Below, in pieces: positions 1-9,306 of a stretch of DNA of 64,000 nt (position 1 is its first letter; each line of letters begins with the position of its first letter). The notes under the pieces were generated by a model. It was not told the DNA's origin, did not search any database, and was given only the letters and a program-made list of their open reading frames with translations. Origin of the DNA: Burkholderia sp. Leaf177 (GTDB lineage: Bacteria > Pseudomonadota > Gammaproteobacteria > Burkholderiales > Burkholderiaceae); the NCBI RefSeq assembly GCF_001424345.1, contig NZ_LMPF01000022.1, forward strand, positions 54,122-118,121, in the 5' to 3' direction. The position numbers and the translations under genes were made by a program.

Positions 1-1114
1 AGTTGCCGTTGGCATCGATGAAATTGTTGGCCTCAAGCAGCGCGGTAACGGTGTCGCCGTTTTTTACGAGCTTCGTGTGATCGGTTGGTGACTGGCCGTG
101 TTTCGCAGTCACTATGATCATGGTCGACGAATACAGGTTTCGCTGCTTGAGCTCGTTGACAACGCGCCCGAGCGAGTCGTCAACGTATCCGATCGCGGCC
201 GCAACCTGCGGGCCCGGCGTGAAGCTCGCGTCGAGATAACCGCCACCGGTCGCAACCGTCGCTTTCTGGGCGACGCTCAAAGTCTGAAAATTGGTGCCGA
301 ACAGCGTCGGGACTTTTTCGCGGGTTGTCCCCGTTGAATCCCTGCCGTCGATTTGATTGATCAACGCCGTCACATGAAAGTCGTCAAACTTTTCTGTGTG
401 CGAATAAATATCGGTGTAGTTAGTTTTTGTTGCCGGATCGATGGAATTGATTTCGGTCCGAGCAAGATCATCCACGCCCAATCCCGACGGACCATTGAGC
501 CAGTCGTAACCCCATGCATGTTTATCCGCCCATGCTGTCCGTGCGTCGCGTTTATGTTCCTTGATGACTTCGAATACGGTGTTCGTCTTGATGTAATCGT
601 GCGGATAAACCGGCGTGCACACGCCCTTGACCATCGCGTGTGGGATTGCTTGCGGATTGAACGCTCCGCCTCCATCCAGATGAACCAGAGCGCCGCCATT
701 TTCTCCGTCTATACCCGTGGTTTCGTCGAAGACCACATTCCATCCTTGCTTGCCCGAGCAGGTCGGATCGCCTGGCGCGTAGAGCGTGCGATCGTAGGAC
801 ACGTCATAAAATAGCCCGGCAGTCTTGGGCGAGCCGCCCGTTACGAGAGCGGCCAAGCCTGGGAATGAATCGGACAATCCCGGCGTATGCGCGTTCGTAT
901 AAGTCACGCCCGACTTGGCGAGGAGAGCCAGGTTCGGACAAGTGTTCGCGCCCACGCAACGCGCGACATCCTGCTCATGCATTCCATCCACGCTGATCAA
1001 TAAAACGCGTTTGGGAGAATCGTTGTCGCGAGCGTTTGCATTCATGCTTGCCACTGCCATGAGCATGGTGGCGAGAAGGGTTCGTGTGCTGGACTTTCTT
1101 GCGGCGCGTTTCAT
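1..1114 (-). CDS. Secreted alkaline phosphatase / nucleotide pyrophosphatase-phosphodiesterase family protein (C-terminus outside window)
   Basis: The minus-strand frame is open from the ATG at 1114 to the window edge (371 codons seen). The start follows AAGGAGACGATCC, a strong ribosome binding site. The N-terminus is basic, then hydrophobic, ending in ANA, which reads as a Sec signal peptide, so the enzyme is probably periplasmic or exported. Mature residues VLLISVDGMHEQD supply the first metal-binding Asp, the HTPGLSDSFPG segment carries the likely Ser/Thr nucleophile region, and TAKHGQSPTDH near the edge matches the late metal-binding His/Asp of the alkaline phosphatase superfamily (type I phosphodiesterase PF01663). 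Members hydrolyse phosphate mono- or diesters; the substrate cannot be told. It is transcribed away from the efflux operon at 1547. Missing C-terminal residues prevent a check of the last metal ligands. Confidence 0.85.
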   Translation of the reverse strand, partial: MKRAARKSSTRTLLATMLMAVASMNANARDNDSPKRVLLISVDGMHEQDVARCVGANTCPNLALLAKSGVTYTNAHTPGLSDSFPGLAALVTGGSPKTAGLFYDVSYDRTLYAPGDPTCSGKQGWNVVFDETTGIDGENGGALVHLDGGGAFNPQAIPHAMVKGVCTPVYPHDYIKTNTVFEVIKEHKRDARTAWADKHAWGYDWLNGPSGLGVDDLARTEINSIDPATKTNYTDIYSHTEKFDDFHVTALINQIDGRDSTGTTREKVPTLFGTNFQTLSVAQKATVATGGGYLDASFTPGPQVAAAIGYVDDSLGRVVNELKQRNLYSSTMIIVTAKHGQSPTDHTKLVKNGDTVTALLEANNFIDANGN

Positions 1115-1546
1115 GGATCGTCTCCTTGAATGTGATATTCGGGTTGGATGAACCCTCGAATAATTCTTACCGGAACTTTCACCGGCCGCGCCAAGGTAAC
1201 AGTCACTCATGAAGGATTGGTTACATATTCCCTCGTATTCCTAATGTTTACGTTTAGGTTTTTCGTCGACGAATAAAACGAGTTTATTTGTAATCCAATG
1301 AAAGCCGTGGCTAAGTTGAAATGCTAGGCGCTTGGAGTAAGCAACTCGGCACTCATGTTGTCGTCCTCAACCAGTAGAGAACGCATCAAGCTTCTTCTTT
1401 TAAGGCACGCATTGTCCAAACTTTTAAGTTAAGCGTTCCTTAAGCACGCGATTCGTAGACTCGGTCCGTTGACTCGTCGACGCGCCGTCGCGCCGTCACG
1501 GCCCGTTGTTCTTCTGTATCCAGATCTAACTTGGCAATCTATTTTC
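1115..1546. other. Intergenic region between divergent phosphodiesterase and efflux operon
   Basis: No gene is seen. It must carry the promoters of two divergent units. It is AT-richer than its flanks around 1235-1330. The frame of the efflux gene stays open upstream to a TTG at 1469, but that extension (many Arg/Pro) does not look like a signal peptide. Confidence 0.5.
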
Positions 1547-2920
1547 ATGTTTGTGCTTCGATTGTTGTGCCTGTGCGGATCTGCCGTGGTCGTGGCGTCA
1601 TTCGCGGCTTGTACGTGGTATCACGCGGATCCTCTAAAACCTGTCAACACCTCGACTAGTCAAGACAACGTCGAGCGGATCCGTATTGATCCCGCCAGTA
1701 TGCCGCTCCCGGAGCTTGCTACGCATACCTTCGATCCATCTGACGGTCTTGACATCGGCGAAGTCGCAATGCTTGCAGTCGCCAACAACCCCGATCTGAA
1801 GCTTGCACGCGACGACTTGGGAATTGTCCGAGCGCAAGCATTCGCGGCAGGCTTGCTGCCCGACCCGCAACTGGCTGTTTCCAGCGATTATCCGGGCGCG
1901 GCAGGTGCAACACGCGCATTCAACTATGGGCTGAGCATGGATGTGCTTGCAATCCTCACGCGCAGCGCCAACAAGCAGTCCGCCGATGCCACCGTGGCGA
2001 AGACGGATCTTGGCCTGCTATGGCAAGAGTGGCAGGTCGTGGCGCAAGCACGCCAATTATTTGTCAAAGCACGTTTTGCACAGAGCACGCTGCCCCTTCT
2101 CCGGCAGCAACGCGACCTGTCCCGCATGCGTTATGAACGCATGGCTGCCGCACAGCGCGAAGCAAACCTGACCGAGGACACGCTGACGGCAGCGCTTACC
2201 TCTTACTCCGATGCAAGAAAAATTTTTACGGACGCTGAACGTGCAGCCGAACAGATCCACCACGACCTGAACGCGCTGCTGGGGTTGTCGCAGACGGTGC
2301 ATCTGCACCTCGTGGGAGACTATAACGACACCACCCTCACCGTCTCGACCCTCGACGAGGCGCTGGAGGCTTTGCCACAACGCCGGCCCGACCTGCTCGC
2401 GCTGCGCGCGGGCTACGACGCGCAGGAACAAAAGTACCGCGCGGCAATCATGAGCCAGTTTCCGACGCTAACGGTCGGCTTCAACCGGGCGCGCGACACC
2501 TCGAACATCTACACAACCGGCTTCCAGATCAACCTGAGCCTGCCCATCTTCAATCGCAATCGCGGCAATGTGGCGATCGAGCAAAGCACCCGGCAACGGA
2601 TGAAGGACGAATATCAGGTGCGCCTTAACCAGGCGTTCGCAGACGCGGACCACCTCCGCGCCGATGGCGAGATCCTTTCCCGCCAGCTCGCAGAGGCCGA
2701 AGCTGCATTGCCGGATGTCGAGCACATAGCGCGTAACGCAAGCGCGGCCTTCGCCGAACACAACTTAGCGCTCAGCGCTTACACCGACGCGCAAGCCGCT
2801 GCCATAACGAAGCAAGTCGATATCGCCACATTGCGCGAATCCCTGACCGAGCAGCGCATTGGCCTCCAGGCGCTGCTGGGCGGCGCCATTCCCGACGCAT
2901 TCTCAAACGATCATTCGTGA
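1547..2920 (+). CDS. TolC/OprM-family outer membrane efflux lipoprotein
   Basis: A 457-residue outer membrane factor, the exit duct of a tripartite efflux pump. The ATG at 1547 is chosen because it gives a lipoprotein signal (MFVLRLLCLCGSAVVVASFAAC) with the lipobox FAAC; the longer TTG start at 1469 would put about 26 Arg/Pro-rich residues before it. Two outer-membrane-efflux repeats can be followed: the first begins near AMLAVANNPDLKLARDDL, the second near LDEALEALPQRRPDLLALRAGYDAQ, each leading into long Ala/Gln-rich helices and a SQFPTLTVGF-type beta segment. The usual length of the family is 450-490. The stop overlaps the next gene by four bases, so all three pump parts are probably one operon. 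No clear Shine-Dalgarno precedes the ATG. Confidence 0.9.
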   Translation: MFVLRLLCLCGSAVVVASFAACTWYHADPLKPVNTSTSQDNVERIRIDPASMPLPELATHTFDPSDGLDIGEVAMLAVANNPDLKLARDDLGIVRAQAFAAGLLPDPQLAVSSDYPGAAGATRAFNYGLSMDVLAILTRSANKQSADATVAKTDLGLLWQEWQVVAQARQLFVKARFAQSTLPLLRQQRDLSRMRYERMAAAQREANLTEDTLTAALTSYSDARKIFTDAERAAEQIHHDLNALLGLSQTVHLHLVGDYNDTTLTVSTLDEALEALPQRRPDLLALRAGYDAQEQKYRAAIMSQFPTLTVGFNRARDTSNIYTTGFQINLSLPIFNRNRGNVAIEQSTRQRMKDEYQVRLNQAFADADHLRADGEILSRQLAEAEAALPDVEHIARNASAAFAEHNLALSAYTDAQAAAITKQVDIATLRESLTEQRIGLQALLGGAIPDAFSNDHS

Positions 2921-3996
2921 GCGCTCTCATGCAGACAATTTCTTTCGCCATCCGGCGGGCTCTGATTTGCGCGCTCGGCGTGTCACTCGGTGCGCACGCT
3001 GATGACGTTACCGTACAGGTGCAGACCGTCCCGGTGCAGCGAGGCCCGATTGCCCAGCCAGTTCGCGGCTACGGCGTCGTTGCCGCCACGACAGCGAATC
3101 TAACGTCAGTCAGCGTTTCTTACGTCGCGCGGATCGTGCAGCTTCGCGTCCAGGCAGGAGAAAAAGTGACGCGCGGCGATCCGCTTTTCGTGGTGCAGGC
3201 CGATCCTGCTGCCACACTTGCGGCCACGCAGGCGAAAAGCGCCGCGACACTCGCCCAGGGTGAACTCGCGCGCACGCAAGCGTTGTACGACCAATCGCTT
3301 GCCACCACCTCGCAACTGGCCATTGCAAGAAAAGCACTAGACGACGCCCGGCAAGCGCTCGCCGCGCAGATGGGCACGGGCATTGGCAATGGCAATGCGA
3401 CCGTGAAGTCACCGGTGGACGGTGTTGTCATCCAGGTCACCGCCGGGCAAGGCGAGCAGGTTGCAGCGGGCGCGCCCGTTTTGCAACTGGCGGCATCGAA
3501 TAGCCGGGACGCAATGCGTTCGAACGTCACACTCGGCGTAGAGCCATCCGGCGCCACGTGGGTCCGTGCCGGCGACGCCGTGACGCTGCATCCCCTGTCA
3601 GCTTCCCTCGCGGACACCGCCGTGACCGGCCGCGTGGTGCTGGTTGGCGCGGCCATCGATACCCAGACGCAGTTGCTCGATATCGGCGCGGCCGTGCCGG
3701 TCAACGGTACGCCGCTGATCCCGGGAACGAAGGTTTCCGCCGATATCGCGACCCGCACGGGCGTCCACTGGATCGTTCCGCGCGCTGCCGTGCTGAAGGA
3801 CGACAAACACACGTACGTCTACCAACTCGCGAGAAACAACAAGGCGCACCGGATCAACGTCGCGACGGTGATTGAAAACGGCGATCGATACGGCGTTGAC
3901 GGCGCACTCGACGCCACAATGCCGCTCGTTGTGAGCGGCAATTATGAGTTGAAGGACGGCATGAACGTCCACATTGCCGGGGGCGCCGCCCAATGA
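2917..3996 (+). CDS. RND efflux periplasmic adaptor (HlyD/MFP family)
   Basis: A 359-residue membrane-fusion protein linking the inner membrane RND pump to the outer membrane duct. GTG at 2917 overlaps the upstream stop as GTGA, implying coupled translation; an ATG at 2929 is an alternative. A signal peptide ends at GAHA-DD. A split lipoyl domain is visible: the first half around SVSYVARIVQLRVQAGEKVTRGDPLF, the second at VKSPVDGVVIQVTAGQGEQV, separated by a short alpha-hairpin rich in Ala/Gln. A beta-barrel and membrane-proximal domain follow (VPRAAVLKDD). There is no His/Met-rich metal-binding segment, which argues against a Cus/Czc metal pump, but the cargo is not deducible. Confidence 0.9.
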   Translation: MSALMQTISFAIRRALICALGVSLGAHADDVTVQVQTVPVQRGPIAQPVRGYGVVAATTANLTSVSVSYVARIVQLRVQAGEKVTRGDPLFVVQADPAATLAATQAKSAATLAQGELARTQALYDQSLATTSQLAIARKALDDARQALAAQMGTGIGNGNATVKSPVDGVVIQVTAGQGEQVAAGAPVLQLAASNSRDAMRSNVTLGVEPSGATWVRAGDAVTLHPLSASLADTAVTGRVVLVGAAIDTQTQLLDIGAAVPVNGTPLIPGTKVSADIATRTGVHWIVPRAAVLKDDKHTYVYQLARNNKAHRINVATVIENGDRYGVDGALDATMPLVVSGNYELKDGMNVHIAGGAAQ

Positions 3997-6900
3997 CGTT
4001 TGGCTCCTGGATGCAAGCTCACAGGCGTTCGCTGCTGTTCGTGATCGCCCTCGTGGCTATTGCGGGCACGTTGACGGGGTTGCAGTTGCCCACCTCGCTC
4101 TTTCCCAACGTTGCGTTTCCGCGCGCGGTGGTTTCACTCGATGCCGGCGACCGTCCCGCCGAACAGATGACCACGCTAGTCACCACGCCAGTAGAAGAAG
4201 CATTGCGACGCGTGCCCAACGTGCGCGATGTCACATCGAAAACGAGTCGCGGCGCAGCCGAAATCTCAATCAACTTCGACTGGGGGACGGATATGGCCCA
4301 GGCAACCCTGCAGGCGCAATCGGCGATCAGTGAAATCCTTGCGACGCTGCCCCCGGGCACCTCGATGCAGGTTCGCAGGATGGACCCAACCGTGTTCCCG
4401 GTGCTGGCATACAGCCTGACCTCGCCCCAGCAGTCGCTGACCGTGTTGCACGACCTGGCGCAATTCCAGATGCGTCCGATGTTGTCGTCGATTGAGGGCG
4501 TCGCGCGCGTGGAAGTCACAGGTGGTGCGCAAGACGAACTCGAAGTCGCCATCGATCCGGCGCGGCTGGCAGTCTACAAGTTATCCGCGGCGGACGTCGC
4601 CCGGGCGATAGGCGCGAGCAACGTGCTGATGGCGACCGGCCGTATCGAGGACCACGACAAGCTATATCTCGTCATTGCAACCTCGACCGTCGCAAGTGTG
4701 GACGCGTTGCGCAATGTGGTCGTGTCGAGCCCCGGCGCCAGCCAGATCCGTCTCGGTGAGATTGCATCCGTCACGCAGGGCACGTTGCCGCAATGGTTGC
4801 GCGTGACCGCGGACGGCCATGATGCAGTTCTGCTAAACATCTATCAGCAGCCCGGGGCGAACAGCGTTGCGATGGCCGCCGCAGTCCGCGCCCGTCTTCG
4901 GTCATTTCGGCAACAGATGCCGTCCGGTGTCAAGCTGGCAAACTGGTACGACCAGAGTGAACTCGTAGTGGCCTCGGCAACCAGCGTGCGCGATGCAATC
5001 CTGATCGGCGTGGTGCTGGCAGCGCTCACGCTGTTCGCCTCCCTGCGCAACTGGAAGATCACGGTCATCGCGGTGGCCCTCGTACCGGTCGTGATGGCGT
5101 CGACCATCCTGTTGCTCGACGTTTTCGGCATGGGCTTCAACATCATGACGCTCGGTGGAATGGCGGCGGCGGTTGGGCTCGTGATCGACGACGCGATTGT
5201 GATGATCGAGCATATCGTGCGGCGGATGCGCGAAGGCGGCGGACGGCCGTTCCAGGGCCGCGTGATGGCCGCCGCGACGGAGTTCACGCGCCCGCTCGCC
5301 GGATCGTCGTCGGCTACGCTGATCATTTTTGTTCCGCTCGCGTTTTTGTCGGGCGTAACCGGAGCATTTTTCAAGGCGCTCTCGGTCACCATGGCAAGCG
5401 CCCTGTTCATTTCTTTCCTCGTCACTTGGCTTGCCGTGCCGATACTATGCGATCACTGGCTCACGGCAAAAGACGCGGAAGAACATCGCGAAACCCTTTT
5501 TTCACGGTGGATAAAGCTGCGATACGACAAGCTCGTGAAACGCGTGACGACGCGCCCTTTGTTTGTTCTCGCCGGATTGATCCCGCTTGTGGTTGTGGCT
5601 GCATTGGCCTTTACGCGGGTCGGCAGCGGTTTTATGCCGTCCATGGATGAAGGCGGATTCGTGCTGGACTATCACACTGAACCCGGAACCTCGATCACCG
5701 AGTCGGACCGGCTGATAAAACAGGTCGAGACAATCATCAGCGCGAACCCCAACGTTGCAACTTACTCGCGACGGACCGGCGCCGGGCTTGGCGGCGACCT
5801 GCAGGAACCCAACAAGGGCGATTTCTTCGTAAAGCTGAAGCCGGGCAAGCGGGAGCCTATTGATACGGTCATGGAAGAGATTCGTACGTCCATCGAATCA
5901 CACGTTCCCGGCGTTTCGTTTGAACTGGCGCAACTCATGGACGACCTGATCGGCGATCTCACCGCCGTGCCTCAGCCAGTGCAGATCAAGATCTTTTCCG
6001 ATGACCAGACTACGCTTGACGCCACGGCCAGGAAGGTCTCCACGGCCATCGGCAAAGTACAGGGGATCGTGGACGTCAACGACGGCATCAATCCGGCTGG
6101 GGACGCGCTGGAATTGCATATCCTGCCCGAAGCTGCGGCCGCCGAGGGCATGGACATCCAGAGCATTGCGCAGGCTGTGTCGGACATGGTGGAAGGAAAC
6201 CTGGCAACGCAATACCAGGTTGGACCGAAGACCATTGGTATCCGCGTGCGCGTGGCGGGTGCTCTGCACATGACCGATACCGCGCTCGGCCAGCTACAGA
6301 TCCGTGCGCCCGATGGTCATCTCTTCGCGCTGTCGCGCGTGGCCAAGCAAGTGGTGGTCACAGGTCAGCCCGAGATCAGCCGCGACAACCTCAAGCGCAT
6401 GGTCGCGGTGACGGCTCGTATCGATGGACGTGATCTGGGCTCGACCGTCGCCGACGTGCAAAAGCTGCTCGATGGCAAACAACTATTGCCCGCTGGCGTG
6501 TATTACGAACTGGGCGGGCTTTATCAGCAGCAACAGACCGCGTTCAAGGGTCTGATGACCGTGTTCAGCGCTGCCGTGGCGCTGGTGTTCGCCCTGCTTC
6601 TATTTCTCTACGAGCGTTTCGTGATTGCGCTCTGCGTGCTCGCCATGCCTCTGCTTGCGGCGGGCGCGGTGTTCATCGGCTTGTGGCTGACAGGCATCGA
6701 TTTGAATATCTCGGCCATGATGGGGATGACGATGATCATCGGCATCGTGACCGAGGTTGCGATTTTTTATGTCTCGGAGCTGCAGGGATTACTCAAGGAA
6801 GGTATGTCCCTGAGTTACGCCATCGTGACGGCAGGCGGAAACCGTTTGCGCCCGATCGCCATGACAACGATCGCAGCAATCCTTGCGCTGCTGCCGCTTG

Positions 6901-7043
6901 CGTTTGCACTCGGCCAGGGCTCGGCCATGCAACAGCCGCTCGCGATTGCGATCATCTCGGGGCTGATCATCCAGATGCCGCTTGTGCTGTTGCTGCTACC
7001 GGCGTTGCTGAAGCTGTTTTTAAAAGAGAAGACTGCCTTCTGA
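3993..7043 (+). CDS. RND efflux transporter, inner membrane pump
   Basis: A 1016-residue proton-driven RND permease. The start ATG overlaps the adaptor stop as ATGA. The layout is standard: one N-terminal transmembrane helix, a large periplasmic loop (to about residue 330), helices 2-6, a segment with the TM4 motif GLVIDDAIVMIE, a second large loop from about residue 555, and helices 8-12 ending LLPALLKLFLKEK. The adjacent Asp pair is that of the AcrB/MexB-like HAE branch rather than the single Asp plus Gly of CzcA-type metal pumps; overall length and short loops resemble the shorter HAE-like pumps common in Burkholderiaceae. Export of an organic compound is likely; the substrate is unknown. 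No local regulator gene is adjacent. Confidence 0.92.
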   Translation: MTFGSWMQAHRRSLLFVIALVAIAGTLTGLQLPTSLFPNVAFPRAVVSLDAGDRPAEQMTTLVTTPVEEALRRVPNVRDVTSKTSRGAAEISINFDWGTDMAQATLQAQSAISEILATLPPGTSMQVRRMDPTVFPVLAYSLTSPQQSLTVLHDLAQFQMRPMLSSIEGVARVEVTGGAQDELEVAIDPARLAVYKLSAADVARAIGASNVLMATGRIEDHDKLYLVIATSTVASVDALRNVVVSSPGASQIRLGEIASVTQGTLPQWLRVTADGHDAVLLNIYQQPGANSVAMAAAVRARLRSFRQQMPSGVKLANWYDQSELVVASATSVRDAILIGVVLAALTLFASLRNWKITVIAVALVPVVMASTILLLDVFGMGFNIMTLGGMAAAVGLVIDDAIVMIEHIVRRMREGGGRPFQGRVMAAATEFTRPLAGSSSATLIIFVPLAFLSGVTGAFFKALSVTMASALFISFLVTWLAVPILCDHWLTAKDAEEHRETLFSRWIKLRYDKLVKRVTTRPLFVLAGLIPLVVVAALAFTRVGSGFMPSMDEGGFVLDYHTEPGTSITESDRLIKQVETIISANPNVATYSRRTGAGLGGDLQEPNKGDFFVKLKPGKREPIDTVMEEIRTSIESHVPGVSFELAQLMDDLIGDLTAVPQPVQIKIFSDDQTTLDATARKVSTAIGKVQGIVDVNDGINPAGDALELHILPEAAAAEGMDIQSIAQAVSDMVEGNLATQYQVGPKTIGIRVRVAGALHMTDTALGQLQIRAPDGHLFALSRVAKQVVVTGQPEISRDNLKRMVAVTARIDGRDLGSTVADVQKLLDGKQLLPAGVYYELGGLYQQQQTAFKGLMTVFSAAVALVFALLLFLYERFVIALCVLAMPLLAAGAVFIGLWLTGIDLNISAMMGMTMIIGIVTEVAIFYVSELQGLLKEGMSLSYAIVTAGGNRLRPIAMTTIAAILALLPLAFALGQGSAMQQPLAIAIISGLIIQMPLVLLLLPALLKLFLKEKTAF

Positions 7044-7286
7044 GTTGAATCCGCAATATCAAACGGACTGTTCAAAACTCGAAGAAGCCGAGTCGTTCAG
7101 CCGCAGGATTCACCGACACTCGGTTTGGAAATAAGACCGTGGGCTGCAAGCCGCTGTGCTCATCGGGCCAGCGCGATCCGACCGCTAACAATTAGATGCG
7201 GATCGCATCAAGGACAAAGCTATTTCAGCAAGATCGCTAATCACGCTCGCCTGCCGGTACTTGCGTGACGGATCGGGTCAGGTCAA

Positions 7287-7320
7287 GTGCGTCGCCCACA
7301 TACAGCGCGAGGCGACGCAC
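7287..7320. terminator. Perfect 10-bp inverted repeat between convergent genes
   Basis: Arms GTGCGTCGCC (7287-7296) and GGCGACGCAC (7311-7320) are perfect complements around a 14-base spacer. They lie between the stops of the convergent RND pump gene and the beta-propeller gene. There is no T-tract on either side, so a classical intrinsic terminator is not shown; mRNA 3' end protection or Rho-dependent termination is possible. Confidence 0.45.
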
Positions 7321-7331
7321 CCACGTTACAT

Positions 7332-8420
7332 TCAATGCACAGAGAACACTGAGATACCGCCGTTCGGGAACGCCGCGCTGCCCGCTTGGAACGGCACATA
7401 GACCTGTCCTGACGGACCATCGACCGCGACCGAATGTGCACCTGTGCCAACAGCGACCTGAGCGACGATCGTCCGACTCGTGCCATCTACAATTGCCATC
7501 TCCGGGGTAAATCCCGATGCCGCCGCCGTGCCGTTCGTCACCCAATGTCGCGCGGGCAAGAAATAGCGGTTCAATGTTTTGTCATAGGCGATCTGGTCCA
7601 CGCCGCCGAACGGTAATTTGGCCAGCACGGCGCCACTCGTGCGGTCGAGGATCAGTGTTATCAGCGGATCGCCGGCGCCAGGATCGCAGCCCACCATGAC
7701 ATCCTGATTCGGTCCGAATGCAAGTCCGGATGGTGCGCACGCGCCGAGGGGAAAAGCTTTGGTCACAGCTGGTTGTCCCGCGGTCACCGAGCTCAAGGGA
7801 ATGACGTCAAGCTCGCCGTCCGGATTGACTGCGGTACCATCGTTGTTGATCAGGAAGCTCTTCGTACCGGCGTCGTACTCGCACGCCTCGAGGCCCGACG
7901 AACCGTTGAAGTTCAGCTTCGACACGACAGCCTGCGTATCCGTGTTGATGAACGTAAGGAATGGTGGCGTGTCTGCCGGATTCGCTACTGCAACGAGGTG
8001 GTCGTCCGGATCCAAGCACCCTTCATCGGTGCGATTACCCGTGATCGCGATCGGGATGGACTTAGTAAGAGTCTGACTAGAAGTATTGAAAACCTTTACG
8101 CCATTGACGTCACCCGCATACAGCGTGCTTGTCCCAGGCAAGCCAATCAGGCCATCCGGCCCGGAATCCGTGGTTGTTGCGCCATTGCCAGCGAAACCGC
8201 CCGGTATCTGTGCGATGAGCTTGTTCGTGGTCGTATCCACAACATCTATGGCCTTGTTGTTCCGGTCGGCCAAGAAGTATTTGCCTTGGTCTGCGTAGCT
8301 GATGTCGAAACTGAACGCAGGGCTTGCTGAATTGGGCACCGCAATGTTGGTTATCAGATGGGGCGTCGAACCGTCGCCGTTGTCCGAGCCACCGCACGCG
8401 GCGAGCAGCAGAGCGACCAT
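7332..8420 (-). CDS. YVTN/NHL-type beta-propeller lipoprotein, start region interrupted by a stop codon
   Basis: A 362-residue open frame with repeated blades (FDISYADQGKYFLADRNNKAIDVVDTT is the first; later ones contain PSGLAFGPNQDVMVGC, GAHSVAVDGPSGQVYVPF), typical of secreted beta-propeller proteins of the YVTN/lactonase-like group, probably lipid-anchored through the lipobox LAAC near the N-terminus. The true start appears to be ATG at 8468, after a strong AGGAGACAAAA ribosome binding site, reading MKRRIK and then TAA at 8450-8448 before YGALVAAGSMVALLLAAC in the same frame. From ATG 8420 alone the signal peptide lacks its basic n-region. So this is either a fresh nonsense mutation, a sequencing error, or a gene surviving by reinitiation. 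Ligand and role are unknown. Confidence 0.75.
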   Translation of the reverse strand: MVALLLAACGGSDNGDGSTPHLITNIAVPNSASPAFSFDISYADQGKYFLADRNNKAIDVVDTTTNKLIAQIPGGFAGNGATTTDSGPDGLIGLPGTSTLYAGDVNGVKVFNTSSQTLTKSIPIAITGNRTDEGCLDPDDHLVAVANPADTPPFLTFINTDTQAVVSKLNFNGSSGLEACEYDAGTKSFLINNDGTAVNPDGELDVIPLSSVTAGQPAVTKAFPLGACAPSGLAFGPNQDVMVGCDPGAGDPLITLILDRTSGAVLAKLPFGGVDQIAYDKTLNRYFLPARHWVTNGTAAASGFTPEMAIVDGTSRTIVAQVAVGTGAHSVAVDGPSGQVYVPFQAGSAAFPNGGISVFSVH

Positions 8421-8468
8421 CGATCCGGCGGCGACTAATGCGCCGTATTACTTTATCCGTCTTTTCAT

Positions 8469-9306
8469 TTTTGTCTCCTGAAATGGCAATTGGGTATTCT
8501 CAGCTGACCGGCATGCGCGCCTGCCGTCAAATCGATTAACTGGAAGCATTGGATCAACACTCAGAAAAAATGCTCATGGTTATTTAAAAACTTCGTGACG
8601 TTAATGCGTTTGATACATCAATCGCTTATCGCCGATCAGACCCGACAATTAAAAATCCGGGACAATCCTCTGGTTGTCCGGAAAAAGACCATCTGATAGA
8701 CGTCACGCAAGTTGATCGGATCAGGGATGTTGAAGCAGCGCAATAGACAGTGCGCCGACGTACGATGCTTGAGGCTCCCTTAAGGAATGCTTAGCTCAAT
8801 ACGGGGGCGTTAATGTTGCGATAATCAAGCTGAAAGAACACGACACGCGCACGTAACCGGACGTCCCTGATTCCCGGTAAACAGACGACGTCGACGCTCG
8901 CATCATCGATGCCCGTCACGGCCTTTCGCAAGTAGGATATGCAGTCAAAAGCTCTCTTGTTGTAACGCTACACACACCACCTTGGATGCAGCGCCATGAC
9001 TCGAGTCTAAAGATGCGCCTACGGATCATCCCCGTAGTCCATAATGCCGACGGTCCGTTTGAAGTGATTCACCGGCTTCTGAGTTGCTCATGGCCTCTTC
9101 GACTCGCCCAAGCAAGATTCGACGACGAAGCACACTCGACTTAGTGAATGCTAAGGGCCGGGGAATATACCCACCGGCAGCAAAAGGACCACAGAAAAAC
9201 GGCGTGCATTTTCCACAACGAAACGTGTTAGCCGAACTGAGAGGCGCGGACAACTGAGAGAAAACAAGTCTAGAGATTTTGTTAGGGTTGCGATCGCGCT
9301 TCTCGC
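8469..9306. other. Non-coding region
   Basis: About 840 bases in which short frames exist but none has a credible ribosome binding site or family resemblance. It should contain the promoter of the beta-propeller gene just above 8468. Confidence 0.45.

Noticed and set aside
1209-1226. Pho-box-like pair upstream of the phosphodiesterase
   Set aside because: ATGTAAC and CCTTCAT (minus strand) match the CTGTCAT half-sites only partly, and the position relative to a promoter is unknown.
9026-9253. 75-residue minus-strand ORF upstream of the beta-propeller gene region
   Set aside because: Composition is unlike a protein, no ribosome binding site, no recognisable family.
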